Source: Ignavibacteriales bacterium (GTDB lineage: Bacteria > Bacteroidota > Ignavibacteria > UBA10030 > SZUA-254). From it: DNA of 64,000 bases. A model generated the notes under the pieces. That model was not told the origin of the DNA, made no database searches, and was given only the letters and a program-made list of their open reading frames with translations. Below are positions 45,809 through 54,919 of the stretch, piece after piece. The stretch is taken from the NCBI GenBank assembly GCA_016214905.1, contig JACRMQ010000007.1, forward strand, positions 1,253,695-1,317,694, given 5' to 3'. A program made the position numbers and the translations under genes. Each line of letters starts with the position of its first letter. Position 1 is the first letter of the stretch.

Positions 45809-46897
45809 ATGCCCAATGTTTATGCAGTAATAATGGCTGGTGGAGTCGGAACACGTTTCTGGCCCCGAAGCAGAGAAAAATCACCAAAACAACTTCTTGA
45901 AATTGTTGGCAAAGGTACGATGATTCAAAATACGGTGAACCGTATAAGTGATATGATCGAACCGAAGAACATCATGGTTGTTACAAATAAAATTCAAAAG
46001 CCGATGATCGCTAAACAACTGCCGAATGTCCCGGAAGAAAATATTATAACCGAACCAATCGGCAGGAATACGGCACCATGTATAGGTCTTGCTGCGCTGT
46101 TTGTCAGGCGAATAGATCCGGAAGCAGTTATGGTTGTTCTGCCGGCAGATCATATTATGCACGATGAGGAAGAATTCAGACGTTTATTAAGATTAGCCAC
46201 CTGGGTTGCATACGAATCGGGAAAGCTCGTCACTGTTGGAATTCAACCAACGCGTCCCGAGACCGGATATGGTTATATTCAGGTAGTCGATGAAGATGAC
46301 GGGAAAAATCCTTATTTTCAGAAAGGCGTTTTGAAGGTTAAAACATTCGCCGAAAAACCTAACATCGAGACTGCGAAAGTATTTTTAGAAAGCGGTGATT
46401 TTTTATGGAATAGCGGTATGTTTATTTGGCGAGTGGATGCGATTATGCGAGAGATTCAAACCCATCTACCGGAGATGCATGAAGAATTATTGAAAATAGA
46501 CGAAGCCATTGGCGCTGAGGATTATGATAACGTTGTAGATACAACTTATAAAATTATTCGTGGTATTTCCATCGACTACGGTGTGATGGAAAAGGCGAAA
46601 GATGTTTATGTTTTGCGCGGAAACTTCGGATGGAGCGATGTTGGTTCCTGGGATGAGGTGTACAGAATTGCAGGTAAGGACGAAAGCGGAAACTCTGTCA
46701 CCGGACAAGCTTTTTTACATAATACGAAAAACACAATGGTCTATTCCGGCACAAAAATCGTCGCTACTGTAGGTGTGGAGGATTTGATAATAATTTCAAC
46801 TGACGATGCTGTGCTTGTTTGCAAGCAAGGTCAATCGCAGGATGTTAAAGAAGCGGTCGATTATTTGCGTCGTAAACAAAAAGTTGACTATCTTTAA
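45809..46897 (+). CDS. manC: Mannose-1-phosphate guanylyltransferase
   Basis: Makes GDP-mannose from mannose-1-phosphate and GTP. 362 residues: AGGVGTRFWPRSREKSPKQ nucleotide-binding loop, EPIGRNTAPCIGLAA, FAEKPN, and NSGMFIWRVD. ATG 45809 is chosen because GGAGGGG (45796-45802) lies six bases before it; an in-frame ATG at 45788 lies inside alr. The type II isomerase domain found in some homologues is absent. Confidence 0.92.
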   Translation: MPNVYAVIMAGGVGTRFWPRSREKSPKQLLEIVGKGTMIQNTVNRISDMIEPKNIMVVTNKIQKPMIAKQLPNVPEENIITEPIGRNTAPCIGLAALFVRRIDPEAVMVVLPADHIMHDEEEFRRLLRLATWVAYESGKLVTVGIQPTRPETGYGYIQVVDEDDGKNPYFQKGVLKVKTFAEKPNIETAKVFLESGDFLWNSGMFIWRVDAIMREIQTHLPEMHEELLKIDEAIGAEDYDNVVDTTYKIIRGISIDYGVMEKAKDVYVLRGNFGWSDVGSWDEVYRIAGKDESGNSVTGQAFLHNTKNTMVYSGTKIVATVGVEDLIIISTDDAVLVCKQGQSQDVKEAVDYLRRKQKVDYL

Positions 46898-46908
46898 GAC
46901 ATAAATAA

Positions 46909-47316
46909 ATGCAGCTAATATTATCATTTGTTGTCTGTGTATTACTTGCCGGTTGTGTTGCATCGCCGCGGTTTACATCTGAAAAATTTGACAAAAGCGA
47001 ACAGTTATCCGGTGAATTTGTGAGTGAGGGTGTTGCATCATATTATGCCGATGAATATCATGGCAGAAAAACCTCGAACGGTGAGACTTATGATATGAAT
47101 GATTTAACAGCCGCGCATCAGCAACTGCCGTTCAACACCAAAGTGAAAGTAACGAATCTGGATAATGGTAAATCTGTCTTGGTAAGGATAAATGATCGTG
47201 GCCCGTTCAAGAGTAACCGGATTATCGATCTTTCGTATGCCGCGGCAAAAGAAATAAATATGATAGGTCCCGGAACTGCACGTGTCCGACTCGAGATAAT
47301 TGAACTGGGCAAGTAA
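46909..47316 (+). CDS. rlpA: RlpA-like septal lipoprotein
   Basis: 135-residue lipoprotein (lipobox LLAGC, Cys about 16) with a double-psi beta-barrel domain: [53 protein letters not shown]. RlpA proteins bind or cleave denuded peptidoglycan at the septum. The SPOR domain found in E. coli RlpA is absent. Confidence 0.88.
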   Translation: MQLILSFVVCVLLAGCVASPRFTSEKFDKSEQLSGEFVSEGVASYYADEYHGRKTSNGETYDMNDLTAAHQQLPFNTKVKVTNLDNGKSVLVRINDRGPFKSNRIIDLSYAAAKEINMIGPGTARVRLEIIELGK

Positions 47317-47346
47317 AACAAAAAAATATCAGTGAGAGAATAATCG

Positions 47347-48006
47347 ATGGCAAAAAAGTTATTAACAGAGCAATCTGTTATTGAAGCATCAAAAAGGCAT
47401 GATAAGAAGATCATCGTCGAAGACGATACACTTATTACCGATGCCGCCCGAGATCGAGCCGCTCAATTGGGTATTGTCATCGAACAAAAAAAGCATTCTG
47501 TTGTAATCAATACGGCATCGGTGCCGCCACTTGCCTCACAACCGGGGGCAAAAGAAACAATAGCAATAGCAAGCGATCATGGCGGATATGGACTGAAAGA
47601 GCAGCTGCGGGCTTATCTTTCATCACTCGGTTATAATGTTGTTGATCTGGGTACAAATAACGAAGAGCCTTGCGATTATCCTGATTTTGCTTTTTCGATC
47701 GGATCGATGGTGAGCAAGCGCACCGCATCACGCGGTATAATGATAGACAGCTTGGGAATTGCATCGGCGATGGTAGCAAATAAAATCACCGGAGTCAGAG
47801 CTGCATGTTGCTTCGATGAATTTTCTGCACGCAGCAGCAGGGAACATAATAACGCAAATGTTCTCACGCTCGGTGGAAAGACTATCGGAGTTGAATTGGC
47901 TAAATCAATTACCAAGGTTTGGCTTGAGACGTCGTACGCAGGAGGCAGGCACCAAAAACGCCTCGATAAACTTGCCGAAATTGAGAAACGATTTTTAAAA
48001 ACTTAA
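47347..48006 (+). CDS. RpiB/LacAB-fold protein lacking the catalytic cysteine
   Basis: 219 residues in two parts. N-terminal module (about 1-55): LLTEQSVIEASKRHDKKI then TDAARDRAAQLGIVI, a motif seen on bacterial-microcompartment-associated and related proteins. C-terminal part (about 70-215) is an RpiB fold: IAIASDHGGYGLKEQL, LGTNNEEPCDYPDFA, CCFDEFSARSSREHNNANVL. The usual GILICGTGIG segment reads GIMIDSLGIA, with Asp where the catalytic Cys stands, so ribose-5-phosphate isomerase activity is doubtful. It may bind a phosphosugar for another purpose. Confidence 0.75.
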   Translation: MAKKLLTEQSVIEASKRHDKKIIVEDDTLITDAARDRAAQLGIVIEQKKHSVVINTASVPPLASQPGAKETIAIASDHGGYGLKEQLRAYLSSLGYNVVDLGTNNEEPCDYPDFAFSIGSMVSKRTASRGIMIDSLGIASAMVANKITGVRAACCFDEFSARSSREHNNANVLTLGGKTIGVELAKSITKVWLETSYAGGRHQKRLDKLAEIEKRFLKT

Positions 48007-48021
48007 CGATTGCTCTCACTC

Positions 48022-48765
48022 ATGAAAGTCGCCTTGATAAAAGTTGTCGGCTGGATGATGCTTGTTGCAATGGTTGTGCTTATTACAGCCGAAAGTTATA
48101 TCGCGAATCGTAGCCCGAGGGATAATAATCAATCAATTCTGAATGATGATCTTTCCGGAGATGGAACCTATCTGAAATATTCTCAGTTTGGAAGGGAATT
48201 ATCATCCGATGAAATATCCCGCATAAAGCGCTTTTCAAAATATTATGGAATTGATTATCGGATCATTTTATCGATCATCAAACAAGAATCTCAATTTGAT
48301 TCAACTGCCGTAAGTGAGCGTGGAGCAACAGGACTAATGCAGATGATGCCAATGACACATGCAGAAATGAACGAAGCTCTCGACCTTGATAGTTTGAATG
48401 TTACTTCCGATAATATTCAAACTGGAATATATTATTTTTCAAAATTGTATAACTTATTTTCATACATAAAAGGAGAAGACCGGCTTTGTTTTTCATTAGC
48501 CGCATACAATGCAGGTCCTTCCCGCATTTATGATGCTCAGGAAATTGCCGCTTATATGGGCGAAAATCCGAACAAGTGGTCGGTTATCGAAAACGTTTTA
48601 CCGCTTTTATCAAAAAGGTATTATTCTCTTCATCAAGAAGTGTGGGGTGAGCCAAAACCGCGAAACGGATATTTCGGCAGCTGGAGGCAAACAGTGAAAT
48701 ATGTTCAAAATATAACAATTACATACAAAAATCTTAGCCAGCAAGAGCAGGGAAAAAATAATTAA
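48022..48765 (+). CDS. Soluble lytic transglycosylase-type protein
   Basis: 247 residues: a signal anchor (about 3-25), then an SLT domain (about 75-235) with catalytic Glu in IIKQESQFD, ERGATGLMQMMP and AAYNAGPSRI. ATG 48022 is preferred over an in-frame TTG at 48010. It cleaves peptidoglycan glycan strands in the periplasm. Confidence 0.88.
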   Translation: MKVALIKVVGWMMLVAMVVLITAESYIANRSPRDNNQSILNDDLSGDGTYLKYSQFGRELSSDEISRIKRFSKYYGIDYRIILSIIKQESQFDSTAVSERGATGLMQMMPMTHAEMNEALDLDSLNVTSDNIQTGIYYFSKLYNLFSYIKGEDRLCFSLAAYNAGPSRIYDAQEIAAYMGENPNKWSVIENVLPLLSKRYYSLHQEVWGEPKPRNGYFGSWRQTVKYVQNITITYKNLSQQEQGKNN

Positions 48766-48795
48766 GGAGGAGTTGCTAAAAAACCTTTCCGGTTC

Positions 48796-48824
48796 TTGAC
48801 AAGTGGAAAGAAAATTATTATATT
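48796..48824 (+). promoter_or_regulatory. Promoter of the candidate ncRNA
   Basis: TTGACA (48796-48801), 17 bases, TATATT (48819-48824); predicted start about 48831, where the RNA stem begins. Confidence 0.6.
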
Positions 48825-48830
48825 ATCCCA

Positions 48831-49008
48831 AAGTTGAACCGTGGAAAGAGGCATAATAACCTCGAAGTTCTTTTCGATAAATAGATTTACCCGGATAAGA
48901 AAATGTGAATGGGTATTGGTGATTTGTATTGACGGTCGTGGGCGCTGTCAAGGCGGAACGCCGGGAGACGGTTCACATCAAGATCAGCGCCTTCGACTTT
49001 AATTTTTT
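48831..49008 (+). ncRNA. Candidate structured RNA, about 178 bases, family unassigned
   Basis: A promoter is followed by a gene-free stretch whose 5' end AAGTTGAA (48831-48838) pairs with TTCGACTT (48992-48999, one G-U), just before a T-run (49003-49008). A 7-bp stem GGCGCTG/CAGCGCC (48941-48947/48985-48991) abuts that helix; smaller hairpins (GAGG/CCTC near 48847-48862, GGCG/CGCC near 48952-48962) lie inside. TGAACCGT near the 5' end can also pair with ACGGTTCA (48968-48975), an alternative or pseudoknot pairing. Size and closing stem resemble 6S RNA, but the branched interior does not clearly fit. No SRP, RNase P or tmRNA signature seen. Confidence 0.45.
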
Positions 49009-49552
49009 ATGGGAGTAGAATTGCACTTGCGACAACGGTTGTCCATAAACCGTTCTTATCGCCTTCTGCCGATTGAGTTATATTAAATGTTTTAACAATC
49101 TTCCCGCTCATTTTATATTGAAGTTCTCGTTCATCCCAAGCTATGTTCGGGTCGAACTCAACACCGAGTGTTGTTGCGAGCATTGTTGCGGCGAGATCTT
49201 CAGCGTATTCACCGGCTTTCTCATCCGTTTCACCGAATGGATGATGCTCGGATAAATATCCGTACTGCGTGTTATCAGCCGGCGTCGCTACACCGATAGA
49301 AGATGCTATAAGCCGATTAGGTTCATTCGTAGCATTTCGTGCCATCACGGCAAAAGTAATTTGACCTGCTTGGAGGAGTTTTAATCCTTCGTCAGTTGGG
49401 ATTCGTTTACAACCGGGAGGGAATATACTGGATACAGTTACAAGATTACATTTTTCTATCTTTGCATCGCGGAGGGCTAACTCGAACGATTGGAGATAAT
49501 CTTTATGCCTGCCTACACCTTTGGTGAAAAAGATTTTGGTTGGTACGTACAC
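49007..49552 (-). CDS. pdaD: Pyruvoyl-dependent arginine decarboxylase
   Basis: Converts arginine to agmatine using a pyruvoyl group made by self-cleavage. 181 residues with the cleavage segment [10 protein letters not shown] (between the two Ser), [11 protein letters not shown] and a C-terminal [11 protein letters not shown]. Starts with GTG; AAGGAG lies eight bases upstream. It feeds polyamine synthesis and is typical of archaea and the Chlorobi/Bacteroidota side. Convergent with the candidate ncRNA, so their 3' ends touch. Confidence 0.92.
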   Translation of the reverse strand: MYVPTKIFFTKGVGRHKDYLQSFELALRDAKIEKCNLVTVSSIFPPGCKRIPTDEGLKLLQAGQITFAVMARNATNEPNRLIASSIGVATPADNTQYGYLSEHHPFGETDEKAGEYAEDLAATMLATTLGVEFDPNIAWDERELQYKMSGKIVKTFNITQSAEGDKNGLWTTVVASAILLP

Positions 49553-49660
49553 TTCTGTGACTCCTTAAGAATAATAATGATAGTTAATAAAAATAAATTG
49601 CATAAAATTCAAAAAGTAAAAAATAAAAAAACTCACAACTCACAACTCATAATTCATAAC
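49553..49660. other. Low-complexity intergenic words
   Basis: Short tandem-like words ACTCACA / ACTCATA / ATTCATA on an A-rich background. Similar text occurs at 50180-50300 and, in another form, at 51753-51900. No gene seen. Confidence 0.5.
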
Positions 49661-50125
49661 TTATTTTGCGTATTCCCGCTGAAGCTGCCGTTTGGTATCG
49701 CGCTCTTTTATCGCCTCACGTTTATCGTAACTCTTTTTTCCTTGGGCAAGCCCAAGTTCAATCTTTACAATATTCTTTGTAAAATAGATACGTAAAGGAA
49801 CAAGCGTCAAACCCTTTTCGGAAACTTTACCGATGAGCCGGCGGATTTCGCGTTTGTGCATCAGGAGTTTGCGATCGCGCTTTGGGTCGTGATTGTTGAT
49901 GTTACCTTTTTCGAACGGACTAATATGCATGCCGAGCAGCCAGATTTCACCATTTTTTATAAGCGCATATCCGTCTTGCAAGTTTGCCAGGCCTTGTCTG
50001 AGAGATTTTACTTCTGTTCCTTTAAGGATAATACCTGTTTCAAACCGATCTATGATGAAATAATCATGAAGGGCTTTTCGGTTAGATACGACGGTTTTTT
50101 CTTCCGCAGGACTTTCTGTGGTCAT
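49661..50125 (-). CDS. smpB: tmRNA-binding protein SmpB
   Basis: 154 residues: NRKALHDYFIIDRFETGI, GTEVKSLRQGLANLQDGYA, and a basic C-terminal tail (KRDTKRQLQREYAK-like) that mimics the anticodon in the ribosome. Works with tmRNA in rescue of stalled ribosomes. It is read after pdaD in the same direction but with 108 bases between. Confidence 0.94.
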   Translation of the reverse strand: MTTESPAEEKTVVSNRKALHDYFIIDRFETGIILKGTEVKSLRQGLANLQDGYALIKNGEIWLLGMHISPFEKGNINNHDPKRDRKLLMHKREIRRLIGKVSEKGLTLVPLRIYFTKNIVKIELGLAQGKKSYDKREAIKERDTKRQLQREYAK

Positions 50126-50357
50126 CTCGGTAGTAACATTATGGTAATAAAAATAATAAATTTGACGGGGAAATGCAATAAGAAATGTAAAAGTTAAAAT
50201 TAAAAATTTAAAATGAAAAATATGACCTCTATATCACATTTCACGACTCATAGTCACTAATTCATACCTCATCCTTCATCATTCATCTTTCCCTTTGACT
50301 TTCCTACCGTATTTTCCTATATTTTTTCATCAACTTTTAAAAATAGAGAAGAAAACA
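50126..50357. other. Divergent intergenic region smpB/lpd, low complexity
   Basis: A-rich words (AAAAGTTAAAATTAAAAA) and TCA-rich words (ACGACTCATAGTCACTAATTCAT) fill much of it. It must contain both promoters, but none can be singled out. Confidence 0.4.
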
Positions 50358-51752
50358 ATGCAAGAACGACAATTTGACGTAGTTATAATCGGTAGTGGAC
50401 CGGGTGGATATGTCGCCGCAATCCGTTCCTCTCAATTAGGTTTAAAAACGGCGGTGGTTGAACGTGATAAAATCGGTGGTGTGTGCTTGAACTGGGGTTG
50501 TATACCTACCAAGGCGCTTCTGAAAAGCGCAGAGGTTTATCATCATCTTCAACGAGCAGATGAGTTCGGTATTGCCGCTAAAGATATTTCGTTTGATTTT
50601 CCAAAAATAATAAAACGTAGCAGAGATGTTGCGCTCAGAAATTCCAAAGGTGTGGAATATCTTTTCAAGAAGAATAAAATTGATCTTATCTCAGGATCTG
50701 GTAAAATAGTTGGAAAAGGTAAGATTGAAATCAGCAAAGATGGAAAACTTATCGAAACTGTTTCTACAAAAAATATACTTATTGCAACCGGCGCCCGTCC
50801 CAGATCTTTTCCGAATATTAAAATAGATGGTAAACAGGTAATCTCCAGTACTGAAGCGATGATGCTTCAACAACCGCCGAAGTCGATGATCATTATCGGG
50901 GCAGGAGCTATTGGTGTGGAGTTTGGATATTTTTATAATGCATTTGGCACGAAGGTAACTATAGTTGAAATGATGCCGAATATTTTGCCAATTGAAGATA
51001 AGGAAATTTCGAAATTACTCGAAAGTAATTTGAAAAAATCGGGAATCGAGATTTTGACTGAGAGTAAAGTGGAAAATGTAACAATAGGCAAAGAGGCAAA
51101 GGTAGTATTGACATCGAAGGACGCAAAGAAAGAATTGACCGCCGAAATCGTTCTTGTTGCTATCGGAGTGCAAGGCAACATCGAAAACATCGGACTTGAA
51201 TCTGCAGGGGTCAAAATTGAAAAAGGTTGGATACAGGTTGATGATTTTGGTGAGACAAATGTTGATGGCATTTTTGCAATTGGTGATGTGGCAGGTCCGC
51301 CATGGTTGGCGCATGTTGCATCTAAAGAGGGAATTATTTGTATTGAAAAAATCGCAGGTAAAAATCCACAGCCAATAGATTGGGATAATATACCCGGATG
51401 CACTTATTGTCAGCCGCAGGTTGCAAGTATTGGTCTAACAGAAGAGAAAGCCGTTGAGCTGAGGTATAAACTGAAGATTGGAAGATTCCCATTTACGGCA
51501 AGCGGAAAAGCGCGCGCGATTGGCGAGACAGATGGTCTTGTTAAATTGATCTTCGACGATAAGTATGGCGAATTGCTAGGCGCGCATATCCTCGGCTCTG
51601 ATGCGACAGAGATGATAGCTGAACTGGGGCTCGCAAAAGCTTTAGAAGCAACACCGTCAGGGATTGCGAATACGATTCATGCTCATCCGACTCTATCTGA
51701 AGCGATCATGGAAGCAGCTGAAAATGCGGAAGGTCATGCGATTCATATTTAA
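50358..51752 (+). CDS. lpdA: Dihydrolipoyl dehydrogenase
   Basis: FAD enzyme (E3) that reoxidises lipoyl groups of 2-oxoacid dehydrogenases. 464 residues from ATG 50358 (the frame runs upstream to 50295 but the FAD motif begins DVVIIGSGPGGYVAA right after this start). Redox disulfide in GVCLNWGCIPTKA, NAD-binding GAGAIGVEFGYFY, and C-terminal HAHPTLSEAIMEAAE with the catalytic His. Heads the lipoate/dehydrogenase cluster. Confidence 0.95.
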   Translation: MQERQFDVVIIGSGPGGYVAAIRSSQLGLKTAVVERDKIGGVCLNWGCIPTKALLKSAEVYHHLQRADEFGIAAKDISFDFPKIIKRSRDVALRNSKGVEYLFKKNKIDLISGSGKIVGKGKIEISKDGKLIETVSTKNILIATGARPRSFPNIKIDGKQVISSTEAMMLQQPPKSMIIIGAGAIGVEFGYFYNAFGTKVTIVEMMPNILPIEDKEISKLLESNLKKSGIEILTESKVENVTIGKEAKVVLTSKDAKKELTAEIVLVAIGVQGNIENIGLESAGVKIEKGWIQVDDFGETNVDGIFAIGDVAGPPWLAHVASKEGIICIEKIAGKNPQPIDWDNIPGCTYCQPQVASIGLTEEKAVELRYKLKIGRFPFTASGKARAIGETDGLVKLIFDDKYGELLGAHILGSDATEMIAELGLAKALEATPSGIANTIHAHPTLSEAIMEAAENAEGHAIHI

Positions 51753-51918
51753 GTGGTGAGTATGTTAGTAGTTGAGTAGATTAGTACTAAAGGGTTAGAG
51801 CGTGGAGCTTAGAGCTAAGAACTAAGATTAATGATACTATTTAAAGTACAAAGAACAAGTAACAATGAACTAATAACGATTGACAAGTAACTATTTAAGA
51901 GATGAATCGGGGTTTAAA
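51753..51918. other. Low-complexity intergenic stretch
   Basis: Tandem-like words (TTAGTAG, TTGAGTAG, AGAGCTAAGAACTAAG, AACAAGTAACAATGAAC) with no gene seen. Reads like a scar of slippage or a decayed repeat. Confidence 0.45.
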
Positions 51919-52143
51919 ATGAAAGATGAAAGTGAAAAGCTATCAAACGAAACTCTAGCGATAGAAGAGTTGTATATTCAACTTCGCGCGATGAAGAAAG
52001 TGTTGGAAGAAAAAGGTTTGATGACTGAAGATGAATTCCGGGTTGCATACGCTCGCGAGTTGGTTGTAAGTCCGGGTGCGGCGGCCGGGACAAAAATTAC
52101 AGATTATTTATCTAATCATAGGAAGAAGTTTTTGCGTTCATGA
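51919..52143 (+). CDS. Small helical protein coupled to lipB
   Basis: 74 residues from ATG 51919. Two or three helices: LAIEELYIQLRAMKKVLEEKGL then TEDEFRVAYAREL. The pattern resembles helices of nitrile-hydratase-type subunits but is too short to assign. Overlaps lipB by four bases (ATGA). Confidence 0.5.
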   Translation: MKDESEKLSNETLAIEELYIQLRAMKKVLEEKGLMTEDEFRVAYARELVVSPGAAAGTKITDYLSNHRKKFLRS

Positions 52144-52853
52144 ATGAACTTCAAATTATAAATCTCGGATTGACCGTTTATCAGCCGACGTGGGAATTGC
52201 AACAAAAAATCTTCAATCTTCGGGTTGGTCAAAAGATCCCAGATGTCCTATTACTAACTGAGCATAAGCATGTTTACACGCTCGGTAAGAGTAGCGATGA
52301 GGCGCATTTGCTCGCTGATGAAAAAGAATTGCGATCGAGAGGAGTCGATATTTACCACATCGATAGAGGCGGCGACATCACCTATCACGGTCCCGGTCAG
52401 CTTGTTGGTTATCCGATAATCGATTTGAATAATTTTTATCTCGATACGCACCGTTATCTTCATGATCTTGAAGAAGTTATCATCAGAACATTAAAAGATT
52501 TCGATATCCACGGACATCGTGAAGAAAATTACACCGGTGTTTGGGTCGGAACTGATAAAATTGCTGCAATCGGTGTGAAGGTGAGCAGATGGGTTACCAT
52601 GCACGGTTTTGCGCTTAATGTTAATACGAATCTTTCATATTTTGACCGCATCATACCATGTGGAATTTTCCATAAAGGGGTTACTTCGATGCAGAAGATT
52701 ATTGGGAACGGTGTATCATTCGATGATGTTATTAAATCGGTATCATCGCGTTTTAGTGAGGTTTTTGGAACTCATACCGTCACCCTTAAAAAAGATGATT
52801 TTCTTGCAAATATTAATCAGATAACAAGTGAAACAATAGAATGTCTTCAATAA
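52140..52853 (+). CDS. lipB: Octanoyl-(acyl carrier protein) transferase
   Basis: Moves octanoate from ACP to lipoyl domains, the first step of lipoate synthesis. 237 residues: RGGDITYHGPGQLVGYP and the catalytic Cys in RIIPCGIFHKGVTSM. It ends 13 bases into the E1 gene start, so the two are coupled. lipA lies at the other end of the cluster. Confidence 0.93.
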   Translation: MNELQIINLGLTVYQPTWELQQKIFNLRVGQKIPDVLLLTEHKHVYTLGKSSDEAHLLADEKELRSRGVDIYHIDRGGDITYHGPGQLVGYPIIDLNNFYLDTHRYLHDLEEVIIRTLKDFDIHGHREENYTGVWVGTDKIAAIGVKVSRWVTMHGFALNVNTNLSYFDRIIPCGIFHKGVTSMQKIIGNGVSFDDVIKSVSSRFSEVFGTHTVTLKKDDFLANINQITSETIECLQ

Positions 52854-54895
52854 AAAAATCAAAAGATAGTAAAGAGATAAGTAAAGGAGCTTTAGTTCTT
52901 CCAAAAGAGAACTTGCTCGACGCCTACCGTCTAATGTATACCGCGAGGAAAACGGACGATAAAATTTTACTTTTGTTAAAACAGGGAAAGCTGTTTTTTC
53001 ATATTGGCGGTTCCGGCCACGAGGCGATTCAGGTTGCAACTGCCTTCGCATTAAATAAGGGTGAAGACTGGTCGTATCCATATTACCGCGATCTTGCGTA
53101 TGTTCTTTCCATGGGTTACAGTGTGAAAGAAATAATTGCCGAGGCAATGCACCGCGCAAGTGGACCGAGCAGCGGCGGATTTGTAATGCCGTTCAATTAC
53201 GGTCACAAGAAATTTAGAATTCCTTCACAATCAAGTCCAACCGGCACACAATTTCTTCAGGCAGTCGGTACTGCATTAGCTCAAGTTAAAGATGGAACGA
53301 AAGATATTGTTTATGTTTCTTCAGGAGAGGGGACAACAAGTCAGGGTGAGTTTCATGAAGCGATCAATTGGGCATCGCGGGAGAAACTTCCGGTGATATT
53401 TGTTATTCAAGATAATAAATATGCAATCTCCGTAACCAAGAAAGAACAAACTGCCGGCGAATCTATTTACGAAGTAGTTCAGGGATACCACGGATTGAGC
53501 CGTTATGAAGTTGATGGATGCGACTTTATTGAATCGTACAGAATCACATCTGAAGCTGCCGAACGTGCGCGAAGCGGCAAAGGACCAAGTTTGATACTTG
53601 CACACACAGTGCGGTTATTGCCACATTCTTCTTCAGATGATCAAAGAAAATATCGCAATGAAGATGATCTGGCAAGGGACAAAGCGAAAGATCCGATACC
53701 GAATTTTGAAAAATATCTCATCTCAAATAAATTCGCGAAAGATACTGAGATTAAAAAAATTCAAACAGAAGTTGAAAATCAAATCGACCGAGTTGTTGAT
53801 GAAGTTGAAGCGGAACCTCAGCAGGATCCTGCTAATTTAATGAAGTATGTTTATTCTCCAAAGACTGTTGTAGCTGTAGAAGGATTTAAAGAACCGGAAC
53901 ATAAAGGCGAAAAGATTGTAATGGTCGATGCGATTAACCATGCTATGGCAGAAGAGATCGAACGTAATTCAAAAATCCTCATCTATGGTGAGGATGTTGG
54001 CGGTGATAAGGGCGGTGTTTTCACCGCGACAAAAGGTTTGACGAAGAAATTCGGATGGGATCGCGTATTTAATTCTCCCCTTGCCGAAGCAAGCATCGTT
54101 GGAACTGCCGTTGGTTTATCGGTTGCCGGTTACAAACCGATTATTGAAATACAATTTGGAGATTACATTTGGACCGCGTTTATGCAATTGCGTGATGAAG
54201 TTGCGATGATGCGTTTTCGTTCTAACAACGAATGGGCAAATCCGATGGTTGTTCGTGTTGCTGTTGGAGGGTATATTCATGGCGGCTTATATCATAGTCA
54301 GTCTATCGACGGATTCTTCACTCATATTCCCGGTCTTCGAGTTGTCATTCCATCCAATGCTGCAGACGCGAAAGGTTTATTAAAAACGGCCATTCGTTCG
54401 GATGATCCGGTGATGTTTCTTGAACATAAGGGATTGTACCGCGCAAGTTTTGCCGCCTCTCCCGAACCGGATGAAAATTATCTTGTTCCATTCGGATTAG
54501 CAAAAACGGTACGGTACGGAGATGATATCACAGTTGTAACATGGGGAATGATGGTTCAGCGTTCGCTTGAAGCTGCAAGGAAATTAGAAGAAAATGGTGT
54601 AAGTGTTGAGGTCGTGGATCTTCGCACTCTTAATCCGCTTGATAAAGATGCTATACTTAATTCAGTTCGCAAAACAGGAAAAGTTTTAATCGTTCATGAA
54701 GATACTTTAACAGGGGGATTTGGCGCCGAAATAGCTGCTATCATTGCAAATGAAGCATTTACACGACTTGATGCACCAATCAAACGAGTTGCCGCGAAAG
54801 ACTGTCACATCCCGTACGGACCGACACTTGAGAATGCAATGCTTCCGCAAACAACCGATATAGTTTTTGCGCTTCAAGAGTTATCAAAATTTTAA
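52841..54895 (+). CDS. 2-oxoacid dehydrogenase E1, fused alpha and beta
   Basis: 684-residue thiamine-diphosphate E1 in one chain: alpha half (about 30-340; GSGEGTTSQGEFHEA and ..DNKYAIS form the TPP pyrophosphate site; R-rich LLPHSSSDDQRKY) and beta half (about 360-684; EDVGGDKGGVF, FTHIPGLRVVIPS, VEVVDLRTLNPLD). The sequence fits branched-chain or pyruvate E1 and the substrate is not settled. Genes for E2, E3, lipB and lipA surround it. Confidence 0.9.
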   Translation: MSSIKKSKDSKEISKGALVLPKENLLDAYRLMYTARKTDDKILLLLKQGKLFFHIGGSGHEAIQVATAFALNKGEDWSYPYYRDLAYVLSMGYSVKEIIAEAMHRASGPSSGGFVMPFNYGHKKFRIPSQSSPTGTQFLQAVGTALAQVKDGTKDIVYVSSGEGTTSQGEFHEAINWASREKLPVIFVIQDNKYAISVTKKEQTAGESIYEVVQGYHGLSRYEVDGCDFIESYRITSEAAERARSGKGPSLILAHTVRLLPHSSSDDQRKYRNEDDLARDKAKDPIPNFEKYLISNKFAKDTEIKKIQTEVENQIDRVVDEVEAEPQQDPANLMKYVYSPKTVVAVEGFKEPEHKGEKIVMVDAINHAMAEEIERNSKILIYGEDVGGDKGGVFTATKGLTKKFGWDRVFNSPLAEASIVGTAVGLSVAGYKPIIEIQFGDYIWTAFMQLRDEVAMMRFRSNNEWANPMVVRVAVGGYIHGGLYHSQSIDGFFTHIPGLRVVIPSNAADAKGLLKTAIRSDDPVMFLEHKGLYRASFAASPEPDENYLVPFGLAKTVRYGDDITVVTWGMMVQRSLEAARKLEENGVSVEVVDLRTLNPLDKDAILNSVRKTGKVLIVHEDTLTGGFGAEIAAIIANEAFTRLDAPIKRVAAKDCHIPYGPTLENAMLPQTTDIVFALQELSKF

Positions 54896-54919
54896 ATTGA
54901 TTATTAGAAGAGAGGTTTT

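Noticed and set aside
48831-49008. SRP RNA, RNase P RNA or tmRNA
   Set aside because: No GGAA/AGCAG SRP helix, no RNase P core motifs (too short), no tag reading frame; kept as unassigned.
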